A DNA stretch of 64,000 nucleotides from positions 14,256,501 to 14,320,500 of the forward strand of contig JANCRA010000019.1 in assembly GCA_024362935.1 (NCBI GenBank), given 5' to 3'. The translations under genes and the position numbers were made by a program. Positions within the stretch are counted from its first letter, which is position 1. Each line of letters begins with the position of its first letter. The stretch is from Setophaga petechia. Lineage: Eukaryota; Chordata; Aves; Passeriformes; Parulidae. Of the stretch, positions 36,353-49,285 are shown one piece after another. The notes beneath the pieces are model-generated. The model did no database searches. It was not told the DNA's origin and was given only the letters and a program-made list of their open reading frames with translations.

Positions 36353-36395
36353 AGTATTGATCATCAAGTCCAGCATTGACTTGATGGTCAATACT
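36353..36395. repeat. Short hairpin: 18-bp stem, 7-nt loop
   Basis: AGTATTGATCATCAAGTC (36353-36370), loop CAGCATT, then GACTTGATGGTCAATACT (36378-36395). Seventeen of 18 positions pair by Watson-Crick rules. The remaining one is T opposite G, which would be a U-G wobble in RNA. The stem is shorter than a usual microRNA precursor and ends abruptly. No repeat family is recognised around it. Confidence 0.85.
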
Positions 36396-38403
36396 AGACT
36401 GTGAAAAATCATAGCTTAAGTCTCTTTAACTCCCAGGAGGATAGAGTTCTTTTCATTATTCAGATCAAAGGGGTTAATATCAAATAAGAATTCCACCAAG
36501 CTTTTCTGCTCATGCAGCTCTATTGAGCAAACTGTTCATTGAGTCAAAAACAGGACTGTTCTGCGGTTACCACTTTGTGCTCCTGGGACTGCCCAGTTGT
36601 GACTCTCTGTTGCATAAGAAGGGTTCCTAAAGAGGGTTCATGGTCCTGTGAGGACAAGGACAGAACAAAACTTACATCTTCTGCATCTTGCGTGAGAGTG
36701 TGAACCCCTGAGCTTACTGGTAAAATAGTTCATCATCTTTCCCACCAGTTTTGTAAATCTCAGCCATTTTCTTAGTTTCACTACAAATGCCCAAGTACAA
36801 AATTAATTATTTTTTTTGGCTAGAAGCAGTTTTTTCTTTATTTTGGACCAATTTGAACTGGTGGGGTTTTTTTGAGGGGATAAAGGATGAGAGAGGAGAT
36901 TTTGGACTGTAAAATCAATTATTTGTACAGCCGTAAGGATCTGTGGAAAACTAGGTCTCACATTCTCTTTTATGATGGGAAAGAGAAAGAATGAATATGA
37001 AGAAATATTGATAAAATTTAAAGTTTAACTTAAGAGTTCACTGCTTTGGTTTTGCTTGATACCTCCATTCTAGTGTTTATTATCTCAAGTCCTGGATCCT
37101 TGAGAGAGCAAATTACTTGGAAGCGCTCTTACATTTAGCATATGTGAAGGATCTTGCTGGAATGAAGCATTAGCATTGGAACAAAGGCAGCCTGTAAGGG
37201 TTATGAAATGGAGGGCACAAGTACATACAGAGCTCTGGGGACACAGAAACTCCAGTACCAAGTAAGGACATTGAACACTTGATGCTTTGAAGAGAAGGTT
37301 GGTTGGTGACTCCTTCCTGTCTCAAACAGTGGGATATTCTGACTCAATGATCTTAGAAATCCAGTGTGGCTACAAACAACCTGTACAGGTAATGACTCTG
37401 GAAGCAGACAGAGGGATTTGGATTTTATGTTAAATGAGCTATAGGAAAGAGTATAAACACCTTTATCCCTTGAGATGTTTGACACTTTCCATCAGGGCAT
37501 CAATAACATGCACGTAAAAAAGAGAAGTGAAGTAATTTTCTCAGGTAAACCATTAGTCATCAAGCCAGGGTAAGTCTTCAGCTCTTTCTTGATGGGGTAT
37601 TTAAAAAAACCTCCAAGGAAGAAAGCACAGTTGTCTAGGAACTGAGTTGAATCATAGTGCTCCTCAACATTGCTCCACAACTTTCTTGTGCTGACACTTC
37701 CAAAATTACCTGTTACTAATTACTAATTACTTATGAATCCTGACCTCATTTATTTCCCCTAAAGTCTATTGTCAGAGCATTTATTACGAGATTCTGGCTT
37801 CTTGAAATGAATCCTTGAAATGAAGGGATGTAGGATGTCAAATTTAGTTTCTGCTTGCACTGTGTAGATCAAGGGGTTGTACGATGATTGTGCAAACCAA
37901 ATACGATGAAATTTCATTTGTGCTAGATGCATGCATAATGCCAGCCGTGGGATATTATTTCAAGAGAAGTGGAAAAATTAGGTGGCAAACAGAATTTTGG
38001 CAAAAGCACAGCTCTTCAGATGCCACATGTGCAAATCATTATTTTGTCTTGTAGAATGGTTAAGGAAATGTAACTTGAAATGCCAATTATATAATTAGGA
38101 TGTTAAGCAACTTCATTGAATGACAAGTGATTAAACACAAATCACCGAACAGACATAGCATTATTTTGAGTAGTGTTTGGAAGATGCCACAGAACAACTC
38201 CAGCTAGCACTGGGTGGGCAACAAAGTTCAGTGTATATATTGCTAATGTCTTTCTTTGTCTAAAACAGAGATGCCTACGAAAGCTGGGCTTTGATTGAAT
38301 GTTAGTTTTAATTCATAACTTTGAAAGGTTTTACCAGTCCTAGAAATTAAAATGGACATTAAATTTAATTTCAATTAAAATTAAAATGCTGCCTGTCAGG
38401 GGT
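36396..38403. other. Unique DNA, no gene recognised
   Basis: Short frames only. At 38089-38105 a 12-base perfect palindrome AATTATATAATT lies in a stretch (37920-38170) with a texture like conserved non-coding DNA. I see no gene. Confidence 0.45.
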
Positions 38404-38884
38404 TTAAATGAAAAAACCTAGATCTTTGTCAATCCCAACTGCAAGACAAGCTACTTGGGGGTGGGTCTCCTCCCACTTGATTTTTGCCTCTATCTCTGTT
38501 ACTATCTTTTGTCCAGTAGGTGTATGCCTATCCATTTTTAGCTGTTGAGTAGGAGAAGAACCTACCTCTGTTGTCTTCCCCGTGCTTTTCCCTGACAGGG
38601 AAAAATCTGTTAGATTTCTTGATAATACAAGTGGGCTGAATCTCCTGCTGAAGCGTGACAAGGCAGTAAACTGACATTTTTAGCTTTTCCAAACTTCTCC
38701 AATACCTTTCCCTTTTAAGCTTCTTCCCTTTCCTAACAGACACAGCAGCAAGAAAATTCAAGGTTTTTACATTCCGCCGTTGTCCAACTGAGCCTAAAGT
38801 AACAGCAAAACAACCAAACCAGAAACAGATTGCAAACTTAGGATAGCGAACAGCTGGCCTGTGGTCCATGGAAGGTTGGCTCAT
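38404..38884 (-). pseudogene. Two overlapping minus-strand frames, possibly one broken frame (unidentified)
   Basis: A 118-codon frame (38884 to 38528) overlaps an 85-codon frame (38661 to 38404) in a different register. The C-terminal part of the second (around KIVTEIEAKIKWEE) is charged and looks more protein-like than most frames here, and the first has a Lys/Arg-rich middle. Together they could be a frameshifted remnant of a single retroelement or processed-gene frame. I recognise no domain and see no LTR, poly(A) tail or splice site, so chance remains possible. Confidence 0.2.
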
Positions 38885-39400
38885 TGTATGTTGTTAATGC
38901 CTTTCTTGCCACTTCCACATGTTACACTGCACTGAAAGCTTGCTAAGGTATTTTAATGCAAGTAACTACCAAGGGTGCAGCTCCAAAACAGCTAAACTTT
39001 TGCAGGTCAGGGTTGCTACAGCCCTGCTCTTCCTCCCTCCACGTGCCATTCCTGATCTCCTATTTGTGTCAGGTCATGCTACTGCACAGTGAACAGCTTT
39101 AAGGGTACTAAAGACACACATTTCTACAAGAAATTAACTTCTCTGTACAGTTCATTTTTGCCTCATCCCCTTTAAACATCATTTTACAAGGTGGGTAAGC
39201 TGAACCAACAGCTTGCTGCTGTGGAAAGGGATGACTCCCTCTCCTCTTCAGTCCTGATGTCTCCCTTGTTCCAGGCATTCATCTAAGGCCCAGTGGATCA
39301 ATTCAACTCAATGAGCTTGTTTGCACCTAGCTCAGCAGTTTAGGAAGCAGCCAGGACTGGAGATGAAGTAAATGGGAAAGAACAACCAAGGCAGTGTCTC
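38885..39400. other. Unique DNA, no gene recognised
   Basis: No frame, RNA gene or repeat recognised before the CR1 fragment that follows. Confidence 0.5.
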
Positions 39401-39537
39401 ACCTTGAAGATACTCAAAAGCTGCCTCGACATGGCCTGGGCAGCCTGTTCTACGTGGCCTTGCTTGAGCAGGGGCCTTGGACTAGGTGATTTCCAGAGGT
39501 CCCTTTCTACCTCAACCATTGTGTGATCCTGTGAACC
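39401..39537 (+). mobile_element. CR1 LINE 3'-end fragment (plus strand)
   Basis: Typical avian CR1 3' end in sense: CTTGAAGATACTCAAAAGC, CATGGCCTGGGCAGCCTG, GCTTGAGCAGGGGCCTTGG, ACTAGGTGATTTCCAGAGG, TCCCTTTCTACCTCAACC, and a remnant of the ATTCTGTGA tail (ATTGTGTGATCCTGTGA). It is short and 5'-truncated, with no coding capacity. Confidence 0.92.
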
Positions 39538-42500
39538 TCACCACTCTTGTGCAACCTCACCAACAGCAGTCAGGAGGATATTCCGGCGTTTTTTTCTCTT
39601 TTCCCCACAGATGAAGACAGTCCCAAAAATATACATGGTCTTTGTTTGTCATTAGTTATGAGTTACATGCCAAGCATTTAAGATAGGCAGAAACTGCAAC
39701 AGAAGCATTTCATACCCTGCTGACATTGCTGTGTAAACAAACATGCATACACAGAGCACTGAAAAATCCCATTATGCGTCTTCAGCAAGAAGCAGTCACA
39801 TTGGGAATCTACTCAGGAAGCCCTGAATGAGAGGACTGAAAGAGTCTGGCAAGGAGATAGGCGTGCCTTGGTTTGCATTTTTTTCCCATTCAGCAGTTAA
39901 TTAGTAACCCACTTTTTGAAAATTAAAGATTACACTTCCTGAACAAATACAAGCATTTGATCTTGGGCTCATCAAGGAAAACTTTAGCAGCTGCCAGGGA
40001 AAAGCAAATGTTCTGTCACGTACATCCAGACTGACATAATGCAAAACAGAAGATGAAGAATACGGAGAGAATGTACCAGTACTTCCACACACAGTCGTGG
40101 GGAGCACAACAGATGAGGAAAAATATCAAATAGCAGACAACAATCCAGTGAGCCTAACTAAAACCTGATGGGATGGCTCCTTACTGCAGCATCAACCTAA
40201 CACACAGAACAGAAGAAAAGCAAAACGTGGTGCTATGTATCAAAAGTAGGTTAAATTTCTTTCCTACATGAGCTGGCTCTTGGGCACTCAGCTGTGGTCA
40301 TCCTGACACATCCTCCCTTGAAGGAGAAGGAGACCTAGTTGTGTGAGATGTTTTCATAAGATCAGGTAGAAGTCCTGATGGTGTAGGGGATGTAATGGAA
40401 TTGCCAAATATTGGGAAAACTGCAAGAAAATTTTTACTTATTAAAATTTAAGTTGTATCATTTTATTGAAGAAGCCACCCTGAAGAAATGATAAATACAT
40501 TTACAGTAAATAAAGTAGAAATGAGCTGATAAATGAAGCATATAACATCACCTAAGGGGGAAAAAAGACAAAAAAAGGATACATGTATTTTTTAAAGAAA
40601 ACATTGACATTTTAAAATTTTTTGACCATGTCCAGGACATAAAAACCCACTGTGAAGCAAATCTCAACATCTAGAAACTACTAACTTCTCGTTACAAAAA
40701 GGATAAATTTGTAATTAATGTAGTGTCCCGTAAATCATCTGGTTTTCTGACCTGGAAAGGTATCTTAACAAAAAACACAACCCCATTTATCTTTTCTGGT
40801 TACAGCACTGGACAAATACATACTCAGTGACTACATCTTTAGTTATTTTGGCTTTTGTAAATTGCTTAGATGCTGCCTCCTGAGCATTCTCTACAAGCAA
40901 TTCTGAGACCGTAACAGAGAAGTGGAGCTTCTTTTCAAAACTTAATGCTCCAAGCATCTTCCCTTGAGCCTGTCACCCCTCTCTGTTGTTCCTTGAGAAC
41001 TATTTCTGCCCTTCCTGTATTCAAATGCCACCAGGAGCTGCTCACATCTGGGCATTCCCAATCTCTGTTAACCCTGTTGAGAAATGCCTGTTTGCAGGCC
41101 AGCAAAGATGGTTTTATACAGAGCACATTTCAGTTTGCTCACCATTGCTGTCTGCCAAGCTTTCCATCAGTGATTTCTGAAACTGCTGAGTGTGGCATCT
41201 TCTTTTCAGTACGTCCTCTCCACGTTGGGCTCTCTGATAAATTCTATCTTATCAGTAGCTCTCCCACTTCTACAATTTCTGCCCCTGCTCATTCTCTTTC
41301 CAGCTATTTTTATGCTTGAAAATAAAAGTGCTATTTGTGGTAGTTTAAATATGGCATTAAACATTTGGTTTCTTCCTGCAAAATAAAAGTATTCTATTCT
41401 GCACATTGCAAAGTACAGAACAGTTCTAAAACTACAGTCTAATATACAACATAAATAGAATGGATAACATTAAGAAAGCAAGGAATAAAAATATAGGCAT
41501 AAAATGTTCATTGATATCACTTTAATGGTACAATTAGGTGAAGTAAACAGCTGAACTCAGTAATAAACAGATCAACGGTATTGCCAGCTCCAAAGAACAT
41601 GCATATGGTTAAAACCTCCAAAATCATCAAAAAGTATTAAAGCAATGAGACTTTAAGACAATGGACTGCTCTTTGATCTGCCTCCTGAAATTCAAGTAGA
41701 GAGCTGGTCACTCCTCAATGAACATTAAGTTACTTGGAGTTAAAAATTTCCTTGTTCAGGCAGAGTACTCCATGGCAAGCATGCTAAATCTTAAAATGGG
41801 CCGAAGATGTTCTTTCTCATCACTAGCACTGACTTTTAAATAATTTCATTTTTAAATTAATGTTCATACTTTCAATTTGCCTGCTGTTCAGTAAGCCTTA
41901 TGAATGTGCCCAAGATGTTTATTCTTTCACAGCTATGACAACCACAGCAGTGTGATCCCCCAAAACACTCAGTCACTCAGAGCAGTAACATCCAGAAAAA
42001 CAATTAGTATAAAGCCAGTCAAGATGGTAATATTGCAAGTTTCTAAAAGATACACGTAAACACGGAAGCTGAGTTTGACATTGGCTCATTCAAGGCACAG
42101 CAAAAGTATGTCATTTCTAAGATTGAGAATATGTCACAGGCTGTCTTGTTTGACATAGGGCATCAAATTTTACCTAGCTACCATTATAGCAAATCCAGTG
42201 ATATTTGTTGAGTGCATCTATAACAACTTTAAGGTATTGACTAGAGTCCTTTGGGGAAAACATAAATCTCCATTTCCTACAACTGCTAGCATTACAACTT
42301 CTAACTTAAGAGTTCTTAGTGTGCCTGCACTCAAGAATTCAAAGAACTCTTCATGTGTCACAGTTCACTAAAACTGGAACATAATTATTTGTAGCAGTAA
42401 CAAGAAATTCAAGTTTCAGTACTTTGAGATGTAGCAGTGTGGATATCTTTTTTTTGGTGGGTTTTTTAATCACCCCTTCTGCTTAGCCCTAACTTTCTCT

Positions 42501-44209
42501 TTTTATCACTCTTCTGTGGCTGTCAGACATTCACTGCCCCATTTCCCTGCACTTAGTTTTCTGCTTCATTCCAACTATTTTTTGATTATATAACCTCCTA
42601 TCTATGAATTTTTCCCTTCTCTGTCTCCTACTTTTCATATCTTGAATTTTCTCAGTGACACAAAAGACTATCTGGACTTCCTTTCTGTGACTTTGACTTT
42701 CAATTCACTCCCCAGCTTTACAATATATGCCTCAAGTCCATCAAAAGCCCTGAGAATAGGTTGTCACCACTCGCACAGCAGTGTAAAAAATGCCAGGCTT
42801 TACTACCATTAAGGAAAAACTCAGCTTTTACTGAGAAAATCAATAGAAAGTGGTGACCATTTTAACTAATAGCTACTTGTAACTAAATTTTACTGGAAAA
42901 AAAAAAAACCTCCAAAGAATAGTTGCTGTTAAGAAAAGAGAATTTTAGAGTTATAGTCAGGTAACGGGAAATGGAAAAAATAGAAAAAAAAAATTCAGGA
43001 AAAAAAAATTATGAACCCCATTAAATTTTTATAAAAGATATTGGCATACCAGAATGCAAAACCTAGCAAAACATGTGGCAGGATAGACTGCAGTGGTGCT
43101 TTAGGAATGTTTTCCATTTTTTCTTTTGTCAAAAGTAAAGTGAAAGATCAGCAAATGCTTCCACAATACTGCTTCATGACCAAATGAGATATGCCTTGAC
43201 AATCAGACATTCGAAATACATACTAATTAGTGTACCAGTATGATATGTTTATATTAATCTGAAATTGCTCAGATGAAGTATGTGGGGAAAATATTTGAAC
43301 TCATTAAAATTACAAGCTAAACCAATCTAAAGAATGAAAACTCCCTACAGAGTACAGGAAAAGAGCAAGAGGCTTGAAAAACTGCAGTGTCAAGTCTTGA
43401 CATATTTGAAACAGCCAGATAATGTACTTATTTAGGATTGTAACCACCTTGGTATCAGCTGGGTAACAAATCTACCACTGGATATGAGTAGGGAGACACA
43501 TTACAAAAGACAAGTCCAATCTAAAAGGTATTCTACAGTGATGGAGATGCCATTGGCAACATAGTTTTCTTTTTTTTCCTTTTCATTTCAATTTTTTTTT
43601 ATCAGCTGCCACGTACCACAGTATTGTGGTTCTCCTGCCACAATACAGTCACAAATCTGTATATAGCTTTTTTGTTAGATACTCTCACATATCACTTTTC
43701 ACCCCTTTCCCCCAAAATATTCCAGAGTCTCATTCTTAAAGTGTTTAATAAAAAACCTCAAGAAATTATAGAATCAATATTTCAAAATGAATGTGAGAAA
43801 AATTATCTTCATAAGCACAGAAGCTGACAGTTCCTGATGTCAAACCATGCCAGGCCTCACTACTGAGGCAGAAATCACCATCCCTCCACTGAAATCACAG
43901 GCTTCCAAGTGATCAGCCCATCCTAATAGCCATAAAATACTACAGACATGATTGAAAAGTAACAGATTACAAAAGTTAAAGAAGAATTTCTAAAATTCAA
44001 GGTTTATAGCACGCAGTTATCTTGCGCTTATTTAATTTGACACTTTAAAATGAACTTCAGTTTGACAAAGGTGCAGCATTTCTGTCTCCTATTTTTAAAA
44101 GAATAGTAACCATGAAATAAACCTACTGTGAGTAAAATTGTAGGAAACAAGGAAAAACATACCAAGCACATACGAACGACAGAGAAAAGGGAAATTTTCT
44201 TTTAGTTAG
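39538..44209. other. Mostly unique DNA, no gene recognised
   Basis: About 4.7 kb. Overlapping frames at 40935-41406 on both strands (up to 124 codons, 40945-41319) lie in a patch slightly richer in G+C but show no domain and no exon signals that I trust. 42900-43020 has several A runs. Confidence 0.45.
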
Positions 44210-44290
44210 TCCATTAATAGCCCTGTCATTAATTTATTAATTCCATTGCCTTGATTTGCTAATGATTAATTTTTCTCTTTTTATTCAGAT
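44210..44290. promoter_or_regulatory. Homeodomain-site-rich block, possible conserved element
   Basis: Within about 80 bases there are at least five TAAT/ATTA cores: CCATTAATAG, GTCATTAATTTATTAATTCC and GCTAATGATTAATTTTTC. The intervening CATTGCCTTGATTTGC is non-repetitive. Such clusters are typical of developmental enhancers, but AT-rich sequence gives some by chance. Conservation has not been tested. Confidence 0.3.
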
Positions 44291-47200
44291 GATGGAAAAT
44301 GATACCTTAATCTAGTCTTGCTACCCCCTTATCCAACACAACCCATCAACAGCACCCCTTTTCCCCCAAAAATGAAATTCCTTTGACACTTAGGAAAGGC
44401 ATGAGCAGAAATTTGTGCATCCTGTCCAGTGAGTGGATTTATTTTGTGAGACACTGGTTGGCATTTGGCTTTCAGGTTATTATTTTCTTTTGCTCTTGAC
44501 TCAGATGAAATCTTTGCACAAGTGATGTGGGTTCAGTAACACAACAACCACCCCATCATGCAATAACAAAACATTTATCTTTCCATTTTAAGAACCCTGT
44601 GGAAAATTACGTAACTAAAACCAATTATGAACAGTTTTTAAACTTCAGATTGAAACAAGATGAGGAAATTCCAACCACGTAATGGCCCAAGTAAATTTAA
44701 TTCTACGTATTTGTGAATGTGCTATGATACAATCTTTACCTGTGATTTTACAGAATTTTTTTTTTCTTCTCAGAAGAATATCCTGTTTGGAGCACGGAAT
44801 GGGTACATTTGGGATGAAACTAAAGCTGCGCATAATCTGGAATTTTCTAATTTCTGGGTGCTTGACTTTGCAGGCTCAATACAACATTTTCATTTAGTGG
44901 TCTTAAATATATAATTATTCAGATGGCTTAAATGTGCTTTTTGCTTACAGAGTCTTTTTTCTGTTTACATATCATACTCTAGCCTAAATAAATGCTCAGA
45001 CAAAGGCCAAGCTGGCTGGTAGCCCAGAATGTAGTTGTTACCAAACTGACAGGGACCACCTTAACTTCATTGAAATGTCTAAATATCGTACTTGTGTTAT
45101 AACGATATTTTAAAAGCCTATCCTTACTGAAAGAAAAATGGAGCAGCTTTAGAGCAGCATAAACAAGTTGCTGGATGAAATGAGAATTGAATGTCAAAGA
45201 ATGGTCTGACTTACCACAGCTCTCCATTACTGTAAAACACCAAACACTTAAGGGCAGGAAGTATCCTCATGTTACCATGTAAATAACTAATGGGCTTAGT
45301 TTATGTTAACAACTAACTTAGGAACTTTCAATAAAAAACCCACCAAACAAAAACATGGCTAAGGATGTCCAAAACTTTTCCCCAAAAGTAACTAATTCTG
45401 CTAATTCTTAAGGCAGCTTTCCTTTTTTTTCTTAGAGAATCTTGCATAGAGTCTGATAAAATGTACAGCAAATGTGAACACAGTACCATTTAAAGATAAT
45501 CTGCAAAGGCAAGTAAACCTGGTAATTTTTCTAATCTACTGAAGATATGAAAGGTGCAAGGTTTGGTTTAATGTTTTCTTCTGCTTGTTTCCTTTTTGCT
45601 TCTAATACTTTCAGAGTATCAAAGTCTTGTCTTGCTTTTATACATATGAGTGTTGGAGGACAAGACAAGAAGAATGGAAGTCCCCCTCAGTTCCCATTTG
45701 AAGGGTGATAAATGATTAACATTGAGCCTTTTTTTTTCCTTCAGGCTTTTTGCCAGAAGCTTGAATTGAATTTTTTAGCAACAGCCAAACAAAATGGAAG
45801 TTTTACATAGACTGATTAAAAATGCCTTTCCCTTCTCAAATGCCAGTTTCTTGTGACAGATGATGGCTAGAGATGATGGCTTCATCTCTCTGCTTTTCCA
45901 ACTACTCATAAGCTTCTAACAAAAATAGGATAGACAAGACCTTATACACACATAAAAGCAAATAAAACCTTTGCAGAAACCTTACATCTTACTTTAAAAC
46001 CAAAGCAAGCTCTTCAGGCTTTCCTAATATATCTTAAAAATATGCAAAAGGCAATATAGTTTTGTCTCCTTTTCATTTCACTCTTTAGATCTAATCTGGA
46101 TTTTAGTAGAGCAAGAGAGGCAGATCCCTGTGACAAGAACATGCCATATGAAAAGCACAAGATGTGTCGAAATTTTAAATTTACTAATGCTGACAGTCTG
46201 GCCTTACCAGATATTAATAAAATTACAAGAGTGGGGGGTGAAGGTATGATACCTGGTCATGGCTGGCTTCAATGGAGCTCCCGATACCTTGGAAAGTCAT
46301 CTGCACAGGAGACAGTGTCAAACAGGTCAAACATTCTTTGCCATTTTGTCTATCACTGTAGTGTACCTATAACAGAATAACATACGTAATCTGCTAAACA
46401 CCAGGTTTGCACAAGGGAGTCATGCTAAAATACTGTCCCTTTTCAACAAGCTTGTAAGAAGATTTCCAGACATTTACATTAAATTCATCTTTAATATCAA
46501 GAAAGGATTGTGTAAAATAGTCTAGATAGTCACATGTTGAACTGGGGCCCAATTTTCCATGATACACCTGTTGCATAATTTTTGAAGCACTGAATTCTGA
46601 CATCTTTCAGACTGAATTCAAGGTGTTATATCTATATAAGAATCTAGCTTCAAGTTAAAGTTTCCAACCTACATGTCATTCTTAGAGATTATTGTATCGT
46701 AGCTTAGTTATAGAACACCCAAATAAATCATTACAACCTCGAAAAACTTGCCAATAATAGTTTAATTTTTCCTATTTAAATTTCATTTCTAGCAAAATCC
46801 ACTAACGCTTTTGACATTACTATTATGATATATATATCAATTAAATCAAAATGACAGATAAAATGGAGAAATCACATTCTTCTTGAGGTGTCTAGACTAT
46901 CCTTTTCTAAATGTAATTCATTCCCTGTGGGCATCAAGATGTGCATGTTGAACGTGAACTTGCATGAAATACAGAGAAAAATAGTGCTTCTACTTGAATT
47001 ATTCTCTTGTCTTCAGGTTCCTTTCAGATGGTTTTTAAATCCCCTAAAGAAAGGACGGATTTTAACACGGTGAAACAAAATGAAATTAAATGTTGCTAGT
47101 GTTTCATTATTAAGAACAGGTTGCCACTCATGCTGAACTGTTGAAATATTACAGTTCTCTGCATAGCTCCTGACTTCTGGACAGGCAGATCAAGCACTTT

Positions 47201-49221
47201 GTTCTACAGAAGAGGTGGAATTTAGTTTATGGTGGTAATTTACATTGACTATGTGACCCCTGTCAGAATTGGAAAGAGAGATCAGCTCTGCTGGAGACAG
47301 ACCTTTTATGTTAGTATCTATTTACAGCTGTATGGCTCTCAGGCAAAAGGTACATGGTAAAGCCTCATCCTGACTTTTAGGCTACAAAATAAATCTTGCT
47401 ATTTCTGAAGACAACTAGGAACTACATTAGGTTTATTCCTGTGGAAACAGTTTAGTGACAATATAAAAATTGTAAACTGTGTATTAAAACCCTTGTGCCT
47501 AACTCTGCCACAGGTGCAAATTGGGAATACTTCAACTGAAGCAAAACCAGTGCAAAACTGGTTGAGTAAGAGGAAAACCAAGTTGGTGCTATGTTTCAGA
47601 ATTACTTTACTGACAACACACCAAAACAGTTTTGCTGTGGCCAAAAGTAAGATACAGAATGTGAAAGTCTTGTACAGTGTATAGAAATACTGATTTCATT
47701 CAGCCCTTCTTAAAGATTTCTGGATTATTCTTGTCTCTCTTCCTCTCAACCCCCACATTATGTGCCTACTAAATTGCTTGTGGCTCTCTGCCAGAAAAGC
47801 CATACTACTTACTTAGAAACCACAAGAGGCCCCTTCACATATACAATGGTTTAACTTTGATTAATTGAAAGAGGTATGGAGGTATGAAATTTGGCTGACA
47901 AATATAAACTGAAGTCCTTTAAATGTCAGGGACTACTGTTATGACAAAGGCTTATCAAGCTTCCACAACTAGTCACCAAGTAGATTTTCTGCTGAGTTTG
48001 TGTTGTGGGAATGCAGTGTGAGAAATGGGGCAGCAAAGAGCAAGAAGATGGTCCTGTGCTGCAAACAGGACATCACAAAAGGGGAAAGATCTGGTGACCA
48101 AGAAAATCACATGTGTAGAAATGGGAAAATGGCACTTTCTGAACCGTGCAGCATGTTTGTCAGTTAAGTTTTTGTCAGAGTAATATGAGTATGCAATTCA
48201 CTAGTGTCCACTGCAATAAAGAATGACTAACAAGCTGAAAGAACAGGAGATAGCCAGAGGAAAAACTATTAGTATTTTGTGACACCACTATCTGCAATAG
48301 CAGGTTTGACTCATATCCCCTTTAGAATCCCACACTGAAATGGCAATAAATTCAGAATTTTGGTCTGTCTATAGGCTTAACTTTCCCAAAGGGATTTCAT
48401 TATGCATTTTTGGCCTCATCTCAATGTATCAAGGCCATTATTTTGTAATTTCTCAGACAACAGTTTTCTAATTATCTCTTGCTCTGTTGAAGCTCTTCAG
48501 CCAAACCAAAATAAACACTTTCTATATTAATGATATGAATAGTGATATAAAACACAAAAGACTGGACTTTAAATAGGAACAAATAAGACTTTGTCCTTTC
48601 ATCATATCTCTCCAGTCTACAGATTCGTGCAGTCAGAAGAAACATTCAGACTTCTACATTTGGCATGTGTATGTGCAATTTCCCAGTAATCCTGTTTTGT
48701 TATTTATCAGTCCAGTTGCTACATTCTCAAACTACATTATTCCTTTCCCCTTCAAGTTTGCTCTACAAGCCAAAATCTGGGGCTTTTTTATTTACCTATT
48801 AGAGCAGAATGTCCAAATAAGGCACTCAGAGAGAAATAATAGTAGTCAAATAATTATCAAATAGCTCAAATAGCAGCAAACACTTCTTGGGTTTTGGCCA
48901 GCAGCATGGTGCAAATATTTCAGTTTCTATGTCCATGCTATTATTACTAAGTGTGGGAAGAATCTAACATCTATAAAACTCTTTCAAAAATATCATATCC
49001 TTTAAGGCAGAGCACAGCAAATACCTGAGTCAGTATCTGTGATCAAGGAGTGATGACTGAAGGCTGGCCAAATGCTCTGATGGTGATTACGAAGTCATTA
49101 TTGAGATTAATGACAACAAAAATAATGTTTCTAAGTTCCTCTGTGCCTTAAAGAGTCAGGAGTGCTTGACTACAGCCCATCTCACCAGACCTCTGTTAGG
49201 CAGGCAAGGACACTTCATGGA
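44291..49221. other. AT-rich unique DNA, no gene recognised
   Basis: About 4.9 kb with only short overlapping frames. A polypyrimidine run with CAG (CTTTTTTTTCTTAG-like) occurs near 45423, but no exon follows that I can support. I recognise no repeat family. Confidence 0.5.
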
Positions 49222-49285
49222 CAGCCTTTAAATGACTCATCCAAGCTGGACTGGACTGACTGGCAGAGCTGGGACTCTAAGCCAT
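49222..49285 (+). repeat. Possible MIR/core-SINE relic
   Basis: AAATGACTCATCCAAGC, a variable gap, then GACTGGCAGAGCTGGGACTCTAAGCC matches the order of MIR 3' core motifs (…GTGACTTGCCCAAGG…GGCAGAGCTGGGA…). It is better than the match at 24841 but still short. Confidence 0.4.

Noticed and set aside
37875..37915. CR1-tail-like string GGGGTTGTACGATGATTG
   Set aside because: The bases on both sides do not continue the CR1 pattern.
40935..41406. Five overlapping frames on both strands, up to 124 codons
   Set aside because: Open frames on both strands at once indicate few stop codons from local composition, not a gene. No domain was recognised.
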